From positions 1,153,861 to 1,217,860 of the forward strand of contig VHZZ01000002.1 in the NCBI GenBank assembly GCA_009801015.1: a stretch of DNA of 64,000 nucleotides, in the 5' to 3' direction. Position numbers and translations under genes: made by a program. The notes beneath the pieces are model-generated. The model did not search any database. It was not told where the DNA came from and saw nothing but the letters and a program-made list of their open reading frames with translations. Source of the stretch: Silene noctiflora (Eukaryota; Streptophyta; Magnoliopsida; Caryophyllales; Caryophyllaceae). Positions 23,001 through 35,819 of the stretch are shown in pieces; position 1 is the first letter of the stretch, and every line of letters begins with the position of its first letter.

Positions 23001-24700
23001 TACCACCAGGAAATTAAATAAAGGTTGGCTATGACACATATCAGAACGAGCATCAGCGAAAATTAATTGCTGTTGCCTGTACATGAGGGCACAAACCAGT
23101 AAATGAGACAATGAATCAATTTAGTGGAACAGCAAAGTATCAGGTGGGTGATTGGTTTCAATACTTGCCTGATAAAAAACATTGGACGTACTATTTCATC
23201 TCATGTCCGCTGAATTCGAAGTTTGCCTGCCAGCAGTAATTAGAGCTCAGCCATTGGTGAAATGGAATGCAAGTAACTGAAACATGGCAAACAACCTAAC
23301 AAATACACACCATCAAAGTGAAATGTAAGATAAGATAAGAATCACAATAAGATTGCATTTTGCGCAACAAAAGGCTTTAAGGAACACAAATTTTCTAGTT
23401 GATGAGGGTTTCAGCTTAGCACACCAACTGTGTGTATTCTCAAGAAAAAAGCCCAGAATTCCTCTTCCAATGACTACAATCACCACCAAACAGCTTCAGG
23501 CATCACTAACCCTAGCATAAGCTACAAAAGCAAGGAACTTGAGATAGCATATCAACTAGCACTTGGTAGCCATTTATCGGGCCGTGCCTGAAATAAAGTT
23601 TTGCTTGACTACCTTTCATATCAGGTTTATCAATCAAAGAGGAAAGGTATTTAAGGATGTTACAGTTGCCAGCAGAATATTGCATCAACTCAAATTAAAT
23701 TCTTTAAACAATCAAGCTATAAGCATTAATCGGCAGCATATCGCTCACTCGGAACATCTGATGCTCTAACCGTTGTGTAATTGCATCAAAAGCTCAAGTC
23801 TTTCAAATTAAAATTGATCAGGCAGAAATTAAATAGCAGATATCCTGCTAATCCCTTCAGCCTCAAGTCCTTAACTTTATTCAGAAAACTAATCTAAAGA
23901 AAGATGGAAGGAGAGAGATTACCGAATTTAATCTTCCTGTGGACAATTGTAGAGTCCGAGTGGACAGAGTGGTAGAGATATCAAGCAAAGAAACCATCTT
24001 TTTCCCTGGGTGACACTTGACAGACTTGCAGTAATAGAGTAATGTTCTAAACTGACCGTAAGAAAGGGTCATTTTCGCAATGAGAAAATGAGGTGCCGAT
24101 GCCAGTTGCTATCGAATCTCGGTATCACCTTCATTCTCACATATAACATGTATAGTTTGTTAAAACAATGGACTATATATAAAGGCATGTGGAAAGGTGG
24201 TACTGAAACCCTATCATCCGGTGGCACCTTATCATTGTCTAGATCACATAGAAGATGCTCCAGGATGAAAAATTGGAACTTCAACAGAAATCAGCACACC
24301 CAAAAAATTGATATCATCAAAAAATATTACTGTACTTTTGCCATTGTTGTATTTACCTATCAGATACTTCCATACTGTGAGGTAAGTGATTAAATTATTA
24401 ATCATTAATATAACGAAGGGTATTGTCTAAATGGCATGAAATTGTTAAGCAGCAATGCTATCTGAAAGTTACACCTACACTTGCACAAATTTTGGCAAAT
24501 TAAACAAGAAAAAATTGTCTAACTCTTCATGTAAGTTACGCAAATCCATCCGATCACATTATCTCATATATCAAGCTAGTCTAGTCCATCAATTTATGTA
24601 TGTATGCATGTTGAAGCATTTCCACACAGCTTTGAGAACTGATATACTATGCAGCTCACGATCTAAACAAACCATATTAATAAGTAAGTTACGGCTTGAG
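20064..24700. other. Long stretch with no recognised gene
   Basis: The first 200 bp are probably the WRKY 3' UTR. Beyond that both strands hold only open frames under 105 codons with no family resemblance that I can see and no convincing exon chains. Composition from 21500 to 24000 is less AT-rich than the other spacers and the repeat content is low, so a non-coding RNA or a gene I failed to recognise is possible. A small inverted pair (GAAAATGAGGTGCC near 24081 and GGTGGCACCTTATC near 24220) hints at a MITE. Confidence 0.35.
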
Positions 24701-24761
24701 GAGATTCCTTCTATAATTCTGAAATTAGTCTCTATGCGAACCAAGTTGATGTTCCTCTAGA

Positions 24762-27456
24762 TTAAGATAACCAGGATATAATCTTCTTGTGTAAGTTTTC
24801 AATATAATCCGATTCCTGTGGTTTTCTGCTGATCTGCAAAAGATGTAAATACTCATTTTAGCTGTATAAAGTTACTAGAGATAAAATCAAATTTAAGTTC
24901 CATGTAATGCGCCTTAGTTTAGTTTAAGGCGGTCTCACTGAACAAACGTATTTATCAAAAGAAGGTTAATTGGCTGTTTGCGAGTATGAAATAGCAAATA
25001 AAACAAAAGACATACTTGGATATGAATATGAAAACAGGATCTATCTTGAGACGCACATAAAGAAGAGGCACCTAAAACCATGAGGCCTTCAGCTTCTAAT
25101 TTGTCAAACAGAGTGGTCAAGACGCCAACTTTGTCCTTGTCTTCGCATATCTGAATAATGACTTCGCCATCTTTTACTTGATTTATCGAAACAGTTAGCG
25201 TTGTGCTGTTATTATGAGCTTGCTTGGGGAGTACATGTTGATCATGTTCAGTGGAAATAGCTTGCTTGTTTCCTATAACTGATAGCATATTGTCCTTTTC
25301 AAGTGTTTGCTTCTCGATCTGTTTTTGAAGCTCGGGGATGTACTCAAGGGCTCTATCTATCACATATGGTGCACTCCACCTCTTCTGCATATTTAGGTAG
25401 CATCAACGTTCAGGCATGCATGATCTAAAAAATTGCAGGATTACTATCTACATTGAGCCTGGCCTGATCAAGAAATAAAATCTTGCAAGCAAAGCTGTTG
25501 TGTCCTAGAACAAGCAATGATATCTGTTTTGCGCAAATTTCAACTTTTAGGCTTAATTTGTTCGAGGAGGAGTAACATATTATGTATGAGTACCTTTTAG
25601 ATTTAGGGTATGGGTCGATTTGTATGATATGACGATTGAAAGTAAAGAACAGGCAATGCAATGAAAATGAGAACAATGACAAAAGAAAATGGTGATTCGG
25701 AAAACCCTTGTAAAAGAGGGAAAAGCTGCGGGAGGAGTCTGTGTCCCACCAAACACCAAGTTGCACTGTAGTTTGTATGACGAGTTATAACTTACGAGAC
25801 AACATGTTAAGTGAGTACAATAACAATGGGGTGAGCGAGTACAATAACTGGGGGTGTTAGGAATTACGTGACCTAGCAATAATCTCCTCTTGAAATCTCG
25901 AGTTGGTTTGTAGAGCTAGGTGTAAGGAAGAAGCAACGTTGAAGAAACAAAGGAAAAAGAAGAGTGGACACCCGTGGGCGCGGGTCGCGACTTAAGGTGC
26001 AGGTCACGCCTGCTGCGCGCGTCGAGTCGGGCGTGGCTCGACCGGCTGTCTTGAAGTTCCGTCATTGCTTAATTCGTTATTTGCTTTGTGTTTTGATCTT
26101 TGGTTTTGTTTAGAGAAAACTAATATATTTTCTATCAGTATCCGTACCCTAATTCGCGTAGGTCTCTATTTCCTAATAGTCCTACGAACCTATGAGAGTC
26201 GGTTTGTGAGGTTTCTTGTGAGAGGAAGCCTCAATTTGTTCGAGCTCAAATTAAATAACTTTATTCGTTTCCTTTATCTCTCTAGTGATGGACCTAATTT
26301 TTAGTAATTAGCAAAGTTAGTTCGAGTTTACACTTTACACAGAGAAGAGTGGGTAACTTTATCCCTTACTAGTTGTACCTAATAATTAGGTCGATCAAGG
26401 TAATTGGTGTTTATGTCGCCTCACAAGCCAAAGTTGGGTGTGATCGACTAAAATAAATGGGGTATTTAGGACTATATGTCAAGAGACTTCAACGAGAAAC
26501 CAACGTTAACCCGACTCATATATATAAATTGTGTCTGGTTCACATCGGCTCAATTAATTACTTAAATAGATTATAATGTCTCGAATCCATTATAGTAACT
26601 TTGTGTCAAATTCGTGGCGGATTTTTTTGTCAATCTTTATTGGCGCTACTAATGAGATTTTTTTTGTGTCAAAGTAATTTCATTTCATGTGATTTAGCAC
26701 AACCAAACAACTACAACAAATGACCGGGATGGAGGGGAGTAATTCATTTTACGATTCACCATTCTCGTTAACATAAAAATTAAAGTAGGTGATGGCATGA
26801 AGCAATGCATATTGGGAGGGTTTCTAGAAACAAATTGATCATGAACCACGCACCTAGCTAGCTCTTCTATGAAGCATTGCATGGTGAATGTACGCAATGC
26901 TTGATAGAACAGCTAGGTATTAGTTGAGGATGGTTTATTGCATTGCATGGTGACCAAGTTTCACACTGAGAATCAAAATGGTAAGAAAGGAGCATACATG
27001 AAAGTAATAGAATACCTTAGCTCTACGAGATTCAGGGAGCAACGCACGAAGGGCTAGGAAAGTAGCATTGAGCTTCATCCTTCTAACTCTTTCCTTAGCA
27101 TTATGATTAAGTTTCTTAGTACATGACCCTTCTCCAACCTCCAAAGCTGCTGGGAGTTGATCATCAATCATCACTTCTGTTGTTATCGTCGTCGTCGTCG
27201 TTGTCATAGGATCATGTTGCATATGAGGACGTACAAGAGTTGAGGCTTGTTCATCAGTCGTCTGTGCCACCCAATTCAGATTGGTCTCCTGTGTTATTGA
27301 TGGATAGTCTTGTTCATGATCATCTAGAAACATGCTCAATTGATCATCTCCAATAAATGGTTGGTTTTCAATGCCATAATTATTTGGAGCTTCAATTGGA
27401 AAAGAGAAGTCATCATCACTATAAATTGGGTTTCCAAATGGAGGGTTTGACATCAA
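24762..27456 (-). CDS. bHLH transcription factor, subgroup Ib (ORG2/bHLH38-39-100-101 type)
   Basis: Subgroup Ib bHLHs dimerise with FIT and switch on iron-uptake genes under iron deficiency in Arabidopsis. Exons on the minus strand are 27456-27016, 25384-25016 and, less surely, 24833-24762, giving 293 residues. The basic region is at residues 114-127 (LNHNAKERVRRMKLN), and the E-box-reading triplet His118, Glu122, Arg126 is intact. The first helix ATFLALRALLP leads to exon 2, which supplies the second helix (SAPYVIDRALEYIPELQKQI). An ACT-like C-terminal region follows (VKDGEVIIQICEDKDKVGVL and SCFHIHIQ). Family members usually read ASERDRRKKIN in the basic region; here it is AKERVRRMKLN, a diverged form. 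A TC-rich run of Thr codons lies before the bHLH. Intron 1 is 1.6 kb and contains a GC-rich block at 25975-26050. The last exon encodes 23 residues and rests on splice sites and phase alone. Confidence 0.85.
25855..26345. repeat. Possible LTR-derived relic inside bHLH intron 1
   Basis: A stretch starting TGTTAGGAATTACGTGACC includes a sharply GC-rich core (about 25975-26050, GGGCGCGGGTCGCGAC). The start resembles Copia-type LTR ends and the core resembles repeats I have seen in Caryophyllales, but no partner repeat or coding part is present. If it is an LTR, it is an old solo fragment. Confidence 0.25.
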
Positions 27457-28166
27457 AACTAATCCAACAAAGAGCTAATAATCAGCTCCAGAATTATAAC
27501 ATCAGATTAAATCTCCCATCAATTTTAAAATAACGCTCAAAAATAAGTTAAAATCAATATTGAGATATACGAAGTATCTTAATGGGTTGACGTAAAAACA
27601 TGATCTTGTAGATTCTGATTAAGAGACGGAAAAAAAAAGTGATACTCTTTGTATATAACTCGAATGTCAACATAATTACGATCTTATATATATATATATA
27701 TAAGATGGTTGACATTTCAACCGAAAAATAACAACTCATTAAAAGGTTACAAGAACGAAATAATAGAAATGATTATTTAATTAGTTGACATCAAGTAACC
27801 TTTGTACTAACTTGTACCAACCAACCAAAGGCCAAACAAGTTGGAAACAAGATATAGGCCATATAGGTATAAGAGGAAAGCCAAAGCACATAAACATAAT
27901 AATACTATACTATACTACTTGTTGGTAAAAGAGGTAAATTAAAGAGGAGCATATATACATACCAGTTTAATTAAAGACGGTAAGAATGGGGTTAAACCTT
28001 GTTGATGAATACCTTGGTAAATTAATAGCATGATTAAGAGAGAGAAAAGATACGAGGTAATTAACAATGTTGCAGTACTCGTTATTGTTGTTGTACACAT
28101 TTCAGGAATATGTAGTACACACACGACACGAGAGTTTAGCTGTAGTACAAAAGGAAAACAAAAAGG

Positions 28167-28199
<33 letters not shown>

Positions 28200-29143
28200 G
28201 GAGCATGTAATTAGCATAATAATAAGATAAGATGATATAGTTATAAGAAATAAAATGGCAGTCCCAGTCTGGAGGGAAGACGAGGGAGAAGAGAGAGGGA
28301 GATTGAGAGACCAGTAGTATAGTATTGGATAATAATAAATGATTAATCAAACTGATTAACCAAAGATAGTACTCTTTTCTTTCTCTTAAACTTGCTAGTA
28401 CAACGGACTTCACATGCAAGTACAAGCTTAAGTACGAGTAAAAAACATTCTTCCTCCATATCCAATTTAGGCCGGATTCGAGCCGAATTGGTCCACTAGG
28501 AGAGTAAAACTCTGACTATAGGACCGTCTTATAGAAAATGGGCTATTGGGCCTAGAGCCACAAGATTGTTATGAGAGACCGAAATAAAATGGGCCAAATA
28601 GACAATAAACCCAACTGAATCCGGTTTAAGAGAATCACATAAGATCGTATTCCCTTGTTTTGCAAAAATTTTGACCTACACATCTTTACTCCTCCTCAAT
28701 TACGATTTTGGGATCCTTGCTATTCCTTTTTTTTTTTTTTTATTATCAAAGGTTTAATCTTTGAGGTTAGTTCTTCTCCCCTTTCTTTAATGGTTTGGAT
28801 GTTTTTATATTGAATTTCATTGGGATTGTTTTGGTTGATTGTTAGGTAAATCAGAAACATGAAAATTAACCTAATTTCTTCTGTTTTTTTTTTACTGTTT
28901 GACATAATCACGTTATCTGTTTTGGTGAATTTTGGAGCTATATAATCTAGTGTAATCATCCAATTGTATTTCTTGGCTGGTGTTAGATGATTTTACTCGT
29001 AGATTTCTGTAATTTTGAGTTAAGATCAACAATTTGATTGAAATTGGGAGTGGGTTTTGCGGCTAAAGGAATTTTATGCATTAAAGGTTCGGACTTTCTG
29101 AGAATCACCACTGGAGCTATTTTATTGGCAATAGTGAAATCTG
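27457..29143. other. Shared upstream region of the divergent bHLH and KH genes
   Basis: The bHLH Ib gene (minus) and the KH gene (plus) diverge from this region. It holds a TA microsatellite (about 27686-27703), an AAT repeat (28171-28196) and poly-T runs. No clear TATA box could be assigned to either gene. Confidence 0.4.
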
Positions 29144-29233
29144 CTCCTCCGTCTCATTCATCTGTTTACCTTTTTTATTCTTTGGGAGGGGGAATTTTAA
29201 TCAAAGGTAAACAAATGATTGTAAGAGAGGGAG
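29144..29233. mobile_element. Stowaway-like MITE in the KH gene leader
   Basis: The ends CTCCTCCGTCTCATTCATCT and AAATGATTGTAAGAGAGGGAG are inverted repeats, and an inner GTTTACC/GGTAAAC pair matches the copy at 60115. TA follows on the right side only. It lies about 220 bp upstream of the KH ATG. Confidence 0.65.
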
Positions 29234-29452
29234 TATTTCTTTGTCATCTTTTAATTGGCCTTAATTTATCAGAGAATCTGGCTGCTTTGTGTTTTCACAA
29301 GTATAGAAGTGGCGATTGTGTTTAGTCATGTGAAAAATGGAAATATCGACTCTTTTGTGGGAGTTTATGCTTTTTTTTGTACGTGAAGTAATGTTTTAAT
29401 CCTTAATTCAGTTTTTTTTCTTCCTTTATGTATCATCGAGAGTAGTTTGTCG

Positions 29453-32400
29453 ATGGGTGAGACAGGCAAGCGCTCCTATCATCAAAAGGACAACAATGGG
29501 AATGGGAGTAACAAGAATCAGAGGAGACGGGTTGATAGGGAGGATAAGGGTGGTGACGAATTAGTAGCTTACAGGATATTGTGTCCTGATACAGTTATTG
29601 GCAGTGTCATTGGTAAAGCAGGGAAAATTATAAATTTAATACGACAGGAGAGTAGAGCTAAGGTTAAGGTGGTGGATCCATTTCCCGGTGCAAAAGAGAG
29701 GGTTATCACGATTTACTGTTATGTAAATGACAAAGTTAAACTTGATGTTGATGAAGAGTATAATGAAATAGGACCATTATGTCCTGCGCAAGACGCTCTT
29801 CTAAAGATGCATGCTGCCATTGCCAATGCAGTGACAACCTTGGGTGACTCTGAAAACAAACAAAGAGAATGCACCCTTCTTGTACCAGCTAGTCAGTCCG
29901 CCAATGTCATTGGTAAGGCTGGGGCCACTATAAAAAGGCTGAGAAGCAAGACCAGGTCTAACGTCAAGGTCATTGCTAAAGATGTTACAGACCCAACTCA
30001 CTCATGTGCTTTGGACTTCGACAACTTTGTCCAGGTCAATATTTAATACTAATCTTGAAATGGACTAATCCTATCCACTGAATGTCGTCTTATTTCTTCT
30101 TATGAGTGAGTTTTTCTGATATCTGAATTTTTCATACAGATCACTGGCGATTCTGAAGCTGTTAAGAAAGCATTATTTGCTGTTTCTGCTATCATCTATA
30201 AATTTCCAGCTAAGGAAGAGATTCCACTAGACACTAGCGTGCCGGAGATGCCTCCAAGTATCATCATACCTGCCGATTTACCGATTTTCCCTGCTGGCGG
30301 ATTTTATACTGGTGCTGATCCCATGGCACCTTCTAGGTCTGCTCCGTCTTTGATTGATGCTCATGCTTCAGAACTTCCTCTTCAAGGCTATGCAGATGCA
30401 GGGAGCATGTGGCCCGTTGTTGTCCCTAATTATGGTGGGGCTTCTCAGTCAGAGGAGTTAATTATACGGGTGTTTTGTCCTTCTGATATCATTGGACGTG
30501 TTATTGGAAGGGCTGGGAGCACTATTAAAACCTTAAGACAGGCTAGTGGTACCCATATTGCTGTTGATGATAGTAAACCTACTAAAGCTAAGTACAATGG
30601 ATGTGTGATTACTGTGACCTCGACTGAGGTATAGAAGCTCTTCTTCACTCTCTGTTGAGACCTAAGAATTTTGTGGCTACAGAGGATTTGATAGAAGTTT
30701 TTAAACGATTCTCTCATTTATTCTTTTCATTCATTTGTTTATGTATTTGTCATTTCTTTCAAACATTCAGTTGCTATTTTGAGGTGCACTGTCACAGTTC
30801 TGGCACTCTTGTGACCGTCTAGTATCTGTTGGGTTTCCAATATTGCATTTTGCATTGTTTACCGGCGAATTTTCATGTTCTATTGGTAGATGACATTTTG
30901 TTTTCTGTGCATTGCTTGTGTGAGTAAGAGATAAGCTATCCTTGCGTTAAGATGTCTGTCTTCCTTTTTCTGTCTTAATTCTTCCTATAACTTCAGTTCT
31001 GACTTCTGACATCTTTTTGTCTTAATCTTTCAGTCATTAGATGATGTTCAATCAAAGGCAGTAGAAGCTGTTCTTTTGCTTCAAGAAAAGATCAATGAAG
31101 ATGGTGAAAATGTTACCATGAGTCTTTTAATACCGTCTAGGAATATTGGGTGCATTATAGGAAAAAGTGGCTCAATTATCAATGAGATACGGAAAAGATC
31201 AAGAGCTGATATCCGGATTTCAAAAGGGGAGAAGCCAAAGAGTGCTGATGATGAATATGTAGAGGTACAAATCTTCTATCTTTCTATGTTTGTGGCATTT
31301 TATTAAATCTCGATTTTGGTCACGGTCAAGGTATCAGCTTTTGTGGCTTAATCTCACTAAATGAGGTCAATAGTGCCTCAAAATGTGGTAAAGTGCTGGC
31401 TCTATAACCTGCAAAACCTTGATAACTTGGTCACGAGTCGGTGTCGTGGCTGATGTTGAAAACCGTGGAACTCTGTGGTGTTCTTGTTTGTGTATCTTTT
31501 TTTTCTCCTCCTTGCCAGTACTTACTCCGGAAGGCTTAGTTACTATGTGGCCAAAGCAGAGTGGAATGCAGGCCACTGAGATGATATTGGAAAATGGGCT
31601 TTAAGCTCATGAAGATATCCTTATAACCCTACCCAACCTAGAGGTTGAGGGAGGTTCAAATCCCAGCCTTGTGGTTTGGAGGTGGCTGCTATAATCATTG
31701 AGCTCACACTTTCTTTACAAGTGTTCTTGATTTTGTATGAATTAACACGTGCATTCTTCTGGTCTCAGGTGTCTGGAGAAGTTAAAAATGTCCGAGATGC
31801 ACTTATTCAAATTGTTCTAAGACTCCGCGATGATGCACTGAATGATAAGGATGTCGTAACTAATTCCTCAGTTGCCGCTGATCATATATACTCTGGTGGC
31901 GGTGGTTTTTCACTGCCCCTTGCTCTTCAGTCTGTTCCTCCTGCAAATCATTTGGGATATCAATCAAGAGCTGAGCCTGGATATCAATCAAGAGCTGAGC
32001 CTGGATATCAATCAAGAGCGGAGCCTGGATATCAATCAAGAGCTGAGCCTGGATATCAATCAAGAACCGAGTCTGGATATCAATCAAGAACTGAGTCTGC
32101 AACTGGTGTTGGCATGTTGTCATCATCAAATGACTTTTACAAATATGGATCTTTGTCGGTATGTTGATGTCAGTTATACATTTATGCAGTTCTTGGTTTT
32201 TCATTTTCACTTAATATGTCTAAGCAAATTTGAGAATATGCAAGGTTGATTTAGTTTGTACTCGGCCGGTTTTTCTCACTTGTTTACCTATCAATCTTTT
32301 TTTCCACTACTAAATCCCGGTCTTTTGTTTATGTACTGTATATTTGTATAATGTATATCACAAATAGTTTCGACATGTTGGTCTGTTTTTGAAAGGTGTC

Positions 32401-33044
32401 TTTCTAAACATTGATTTGTTTTAGGTAATCTAGTTATTTTATTTTAAGACGATTCATATTTTTCAGATGGGAGATGATCTCTATGGATCCTCGTATTCGT
32501 CCAAGCATTATGGAGGAAGGTGCGCATATGATCTATTTCTTAATTTATTTTTCAGCAATGTTTTCCTTGTTTCTCTTGAGATCTTAATAAGCTTGGTTAT
32601 CTCATTGCTTATATATGCCGTTGGGCAGATCACTACCATCCTCAACTTTAGAAATGTTGATTCCTGCAAATGCAATGGGTAAAGTGGTAGGCAAAAATGG
32701 TTCTAATCTTGCCAATATCCGTCAGGCATGTTCTGTTTTTTTCCCTTTCTCTCCCCATCATTTTCCCTAAAACAAGATTCTTCTGGACGCGTTAAACTAC
32801 GTAATGGGTGGATATCTGCTGAAAAGTTGGTATCCTCTTCCGTGGTTTTTGTATCCATGTTTCAACTTTGAAAACATAACATCCTATGGCATTCTGGTTT
32901 TTTGTTTTCCAGTTATCAGGGGCTCTTATAGAGATGTCTGAGCTGAAGACTTCCCATGGAGACCGTGTCGCTTATATATCTGGTACCGCTGAGCAGAAGC
33001 GTTCCGCTGAAAACCTGATCCAAGCATTCATCATGGCAACATAG
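29453..33044 (+). CDS. KH domain-containing RNA-binding protein (At4g18375-like, five KH domains)
   Basis: Seven exons (29453-30034, 30140-30628, 31034-31264, 31769-32158, 32467-32519, 32629-32725 and 32913-33044) give 657 residues. Five KH domains follow a basic N-terminus (KNQRRRVDRE), each with its GXXG loop: KH1 VIGSVIGKAGKIIN, KH2 NVIGKAGATIKRLR, KH3 IGRVIGRAGSTIKTLR, KH4 IGCIIGKSGSIINEIR and KH5 MGKVVGKNGSNLANIR. KH5 ends in the family signature ENLIQAFIMAT. The arrangement matches the plant At4g18375/HEN4/RCF3 group of poly(C)-binding-like proteins, which act in pre-mRNA processing; the exact role here is unknown. Between KH4 and KH5 a linker carries six copies of an 8-residue unit, GYQSRAEP or GYQSRTES. 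The intron after exon 6 has a GC donor (CAG/GCATGT), because no GT site keeps frame. The start is the first ATG in frame with KH1. Confidence 0.9.
31965..32100 (+). repeat. 24-bp tandem repeat, six units, in KH exon 4
   Basis: Six consecutive 24-bp units encode GYQSRAEP (four times) and GYQSRTES (twice). The first four are nearly identical at DNA level, so expansion is recent. Because 24 is a multiple of three, other frames across the repeat also stay open, which creates shadow ORFs on both strands. Confidence 0.9.
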
Positions 33045-35624
33045 TATCTCAGGTTCTTCCCTTTTAGGAAAGGTGAAAACTGACAGGACTCCTCCTTTCT
33101 TGATATTCACTTTGAATTTTCCCTAGGCTTGCTTCAAGAGTCGTGCTTTTCTGCCAGCTCATATACCTTAGACCGTAAAGCAAATCAAGATCTTATCTGG
33201 AGATTTGTGCATGGATTAATAAGTGGAGCTTAGATTTCACCGTCACAAATCTGTTCAGCATCTACTGGTTGTCCTAGGATTTAATAGGATCTCTCTTTCC
33301 TTGATGATCGACATTCTAGCAGCTGCTTCCATTTAACTTTGTGATTTCCGTTCTCAGTTTGTCTGGAAGGACATAATATTCCTGGCTAAAAGGATTATAG
33401 ATCATTTTAATCAAATTCCTGTTTATTTTATTTAAAAAATCGTCTATTTTCCTTCCATTCCTCCTCTACTTCGTCACAGTTCGTTTGCGCCAATGTCATG
33501 ATGCTCTTACTGAAGTGGTGCATCTGACCCTCTTATTTTCTTCCATGCTTGTCACCATTCAGCTGTCAATTTAAATGATAAATCAGCTTAGAAGTTGACT
33601 TGTTGCTCTCCGGCCGTGATGTGTGCAAATAGTATAGGGGAATAAACTCCCCCTTTCTATTCTATAATCTATTCTATTCTATTCTGATCTGTTCATGGGT
33701 TATGCATGCAATAAGAGTGCATTGTTTCCAGTATAGCGGCTTTGCTCTTTAAAATGCTCGTTAGCTTATGATGACCGCAGATTTCCCACCGATGCTGCTT
33801 TGAAATTCTGAAAAATCTCTGTTGTACATGCCTTTCAGATGATTGATTTAGGAAGCCTTTTCTGGTATCTTTTTTGTATGCTGGAAATCTTATTTGCGCT
33901 GTAGTGTTTGCTCCAAATTGGAGCATTCGTTCCTTGCTGTGCACTTAGTCACTAATTCTGATTTTCTTACCCGTTTTTTTCTTGAAATGACATTCTGATT
34001 TGCTGTAGTAGATTTAAGTGCCAATTCAAAACATAGTTTGAGGTTTGTTACTGTTTAGGCTTCAGCAATGTTTCTCCGTTTCTTTTTCTCCTCTTATGCT
34101 TTAAAGAGCTTGGATCTTCATCTAGGCGGAAGGTCAGTAGGAGACCTTCTGTGCTGCAGATTCCACTTTGAGTACTGCATTTTCTCCTCTAAAGATGTGA
34201 AGCATAACTTCTCTAGATATTATGTTCGGTTATTGTTGGTTTGCTTTAGGACTTAGGTTACAATTGCTCCTGTATTTTATAGGTGCTCTTCTCCTTTTTG
34301 GCCTGACCTTTGATTTTTTTACCAAGTTTATACTTTTGGGTTTTTTAGCATAAGGTGATGCTTGCATCTATAGTCTATACCTTAAGTAGCGATAAATGTC
34401 CTGTTTAGTAATTTAAGCGATTTGAGGAAATGCACAAATTAATGTCGCTTCTATACGCACAGATCACTGTGTTGCCTTCAAACTCGACTTATTCACTTAG
34501 GATCTATAGTTGGGCTAGTCAAGCCAGGTTGAGGATTGGAGAAAAGTGATGACATTGAGATAAATTATAAAGGTAAACTTGAATTCCAGTCTGAGATAGT
34601 AGGATTAGTTTGCCAATAACAAGCATTTTGAGGGTTGTTGACCTGGTAACTGTTCGAGTCCTGATATTTTTGATTTTGTTTTCGTTAGTCTTGATCTTGA
34701 ACTTGAGTTCCAATTGGAGATAGTAGGATTAATTTGCCAATAGGACGGATTGTTAGTCTTGATCTTAGGATGCTATGGTGTCACAAAGTCTTAATTCGCT
34801 ACTTGATACTAGCTAGCTTTCCATGTAAACCTCTGTAGCGCATTTCGTCAGAGCAGTAAGAACAGGAAGTAATGTAGAATTCTCCTCTTTACTGAACGAG
34901 TTGATTCTCTGGATATATTGAGTGGCTCTTCTCGACTCTGAATCACTTTGGGGTTGTCTGGCTTATCTATCCTAATGTGGTGAGTAGCTCGCTTTCATCT
35001 GTCTCTCCACAAACTACTACTCTACTCTCTTGACACATGGGTAAACCTGTTCGTAGTTTTTTGCTCGGACTAGCCGAGTCTAGGCTAACCCTGAGTGAAT
35101 CCTCTTGGTCTTGCACTAGTCTTAGTGAAAGCCATTGTACCGCAGTTGCAAGCTTGGGAAGTAAGTGTTGTCCAGTAGCTTGTATCATTCCTGCTGCTGC
35201 TTCAATGTTGAAGGAAGAGGTGTGTATATTTATATTTGAATGCTGCTGTATAATTGCGAAGACCATGTATATTAGATAGAGCTACTACTTTTTTGCAACA
35301 TTATTCTGAATTTGAGTTTAAGTCAAAACACTGATGTTATATATAAAACATTCCTGTCTGATTCGACAGAATTATTAGTCAGTACTCAGTACTACTCGGT
35401 AGTTATCGAATGTCCTGCTTACTGCATAACCTCAAAATCCGAGTTAATCAGCTAGTAAGGGTATGACTCGAGGTTTGCAAATTGCAATACATGTTACAGT
35501 GTGATTAAAGCGATTGCATGTGTTGGAGAAATAGTGATATACAAAGCCAACAAAAACGCGGCGAAGATGTTTAGTAATGTCTGAAATCCATGAGCGAGTG
35601 AGTTAGCTGATTAATATTAATATT

Positions 35625-35661
<37 letters not shown>

Positions 35662-35786
35662 GTGGTCAAATAAGCCGGCCCCCCACGTTTATATGCGAAT
35701 ATATTCTTCCAAGGTTTGTCTTATCTTGTTTCATAATATTGGTCCGACCAATTTACCGTTATGTCGTCGTTATGAACCCACTACTA

Positions 35787-35819
<33 letters not shown>

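Noticed and set aside
29038-29325. 95-codon ORF upstream of the KH gene
   Set aside because: It runs through a Stowaway MITE and starts at a non-ATG codon; it is leader or intron sequence.
31550-31700. SINE- or tRNA-like B box GAGGTTCAAATCCC in KH intron 3
   Set aside because: No A box at the proper distance, no cloverleaf and no clear tail, so a tRNA or SINE call is not supported.
31860-32249. ORFs with IDIQAQLL and DINQELSL repeats on both strands
   Set aside because: They are shadow frames of the 24-bp tandem repeat in the KH gene.
34967-35279. Overlapping ORFs of 80-99 codons on both strands
   Set aside because: No recognisable domain and no gene context.
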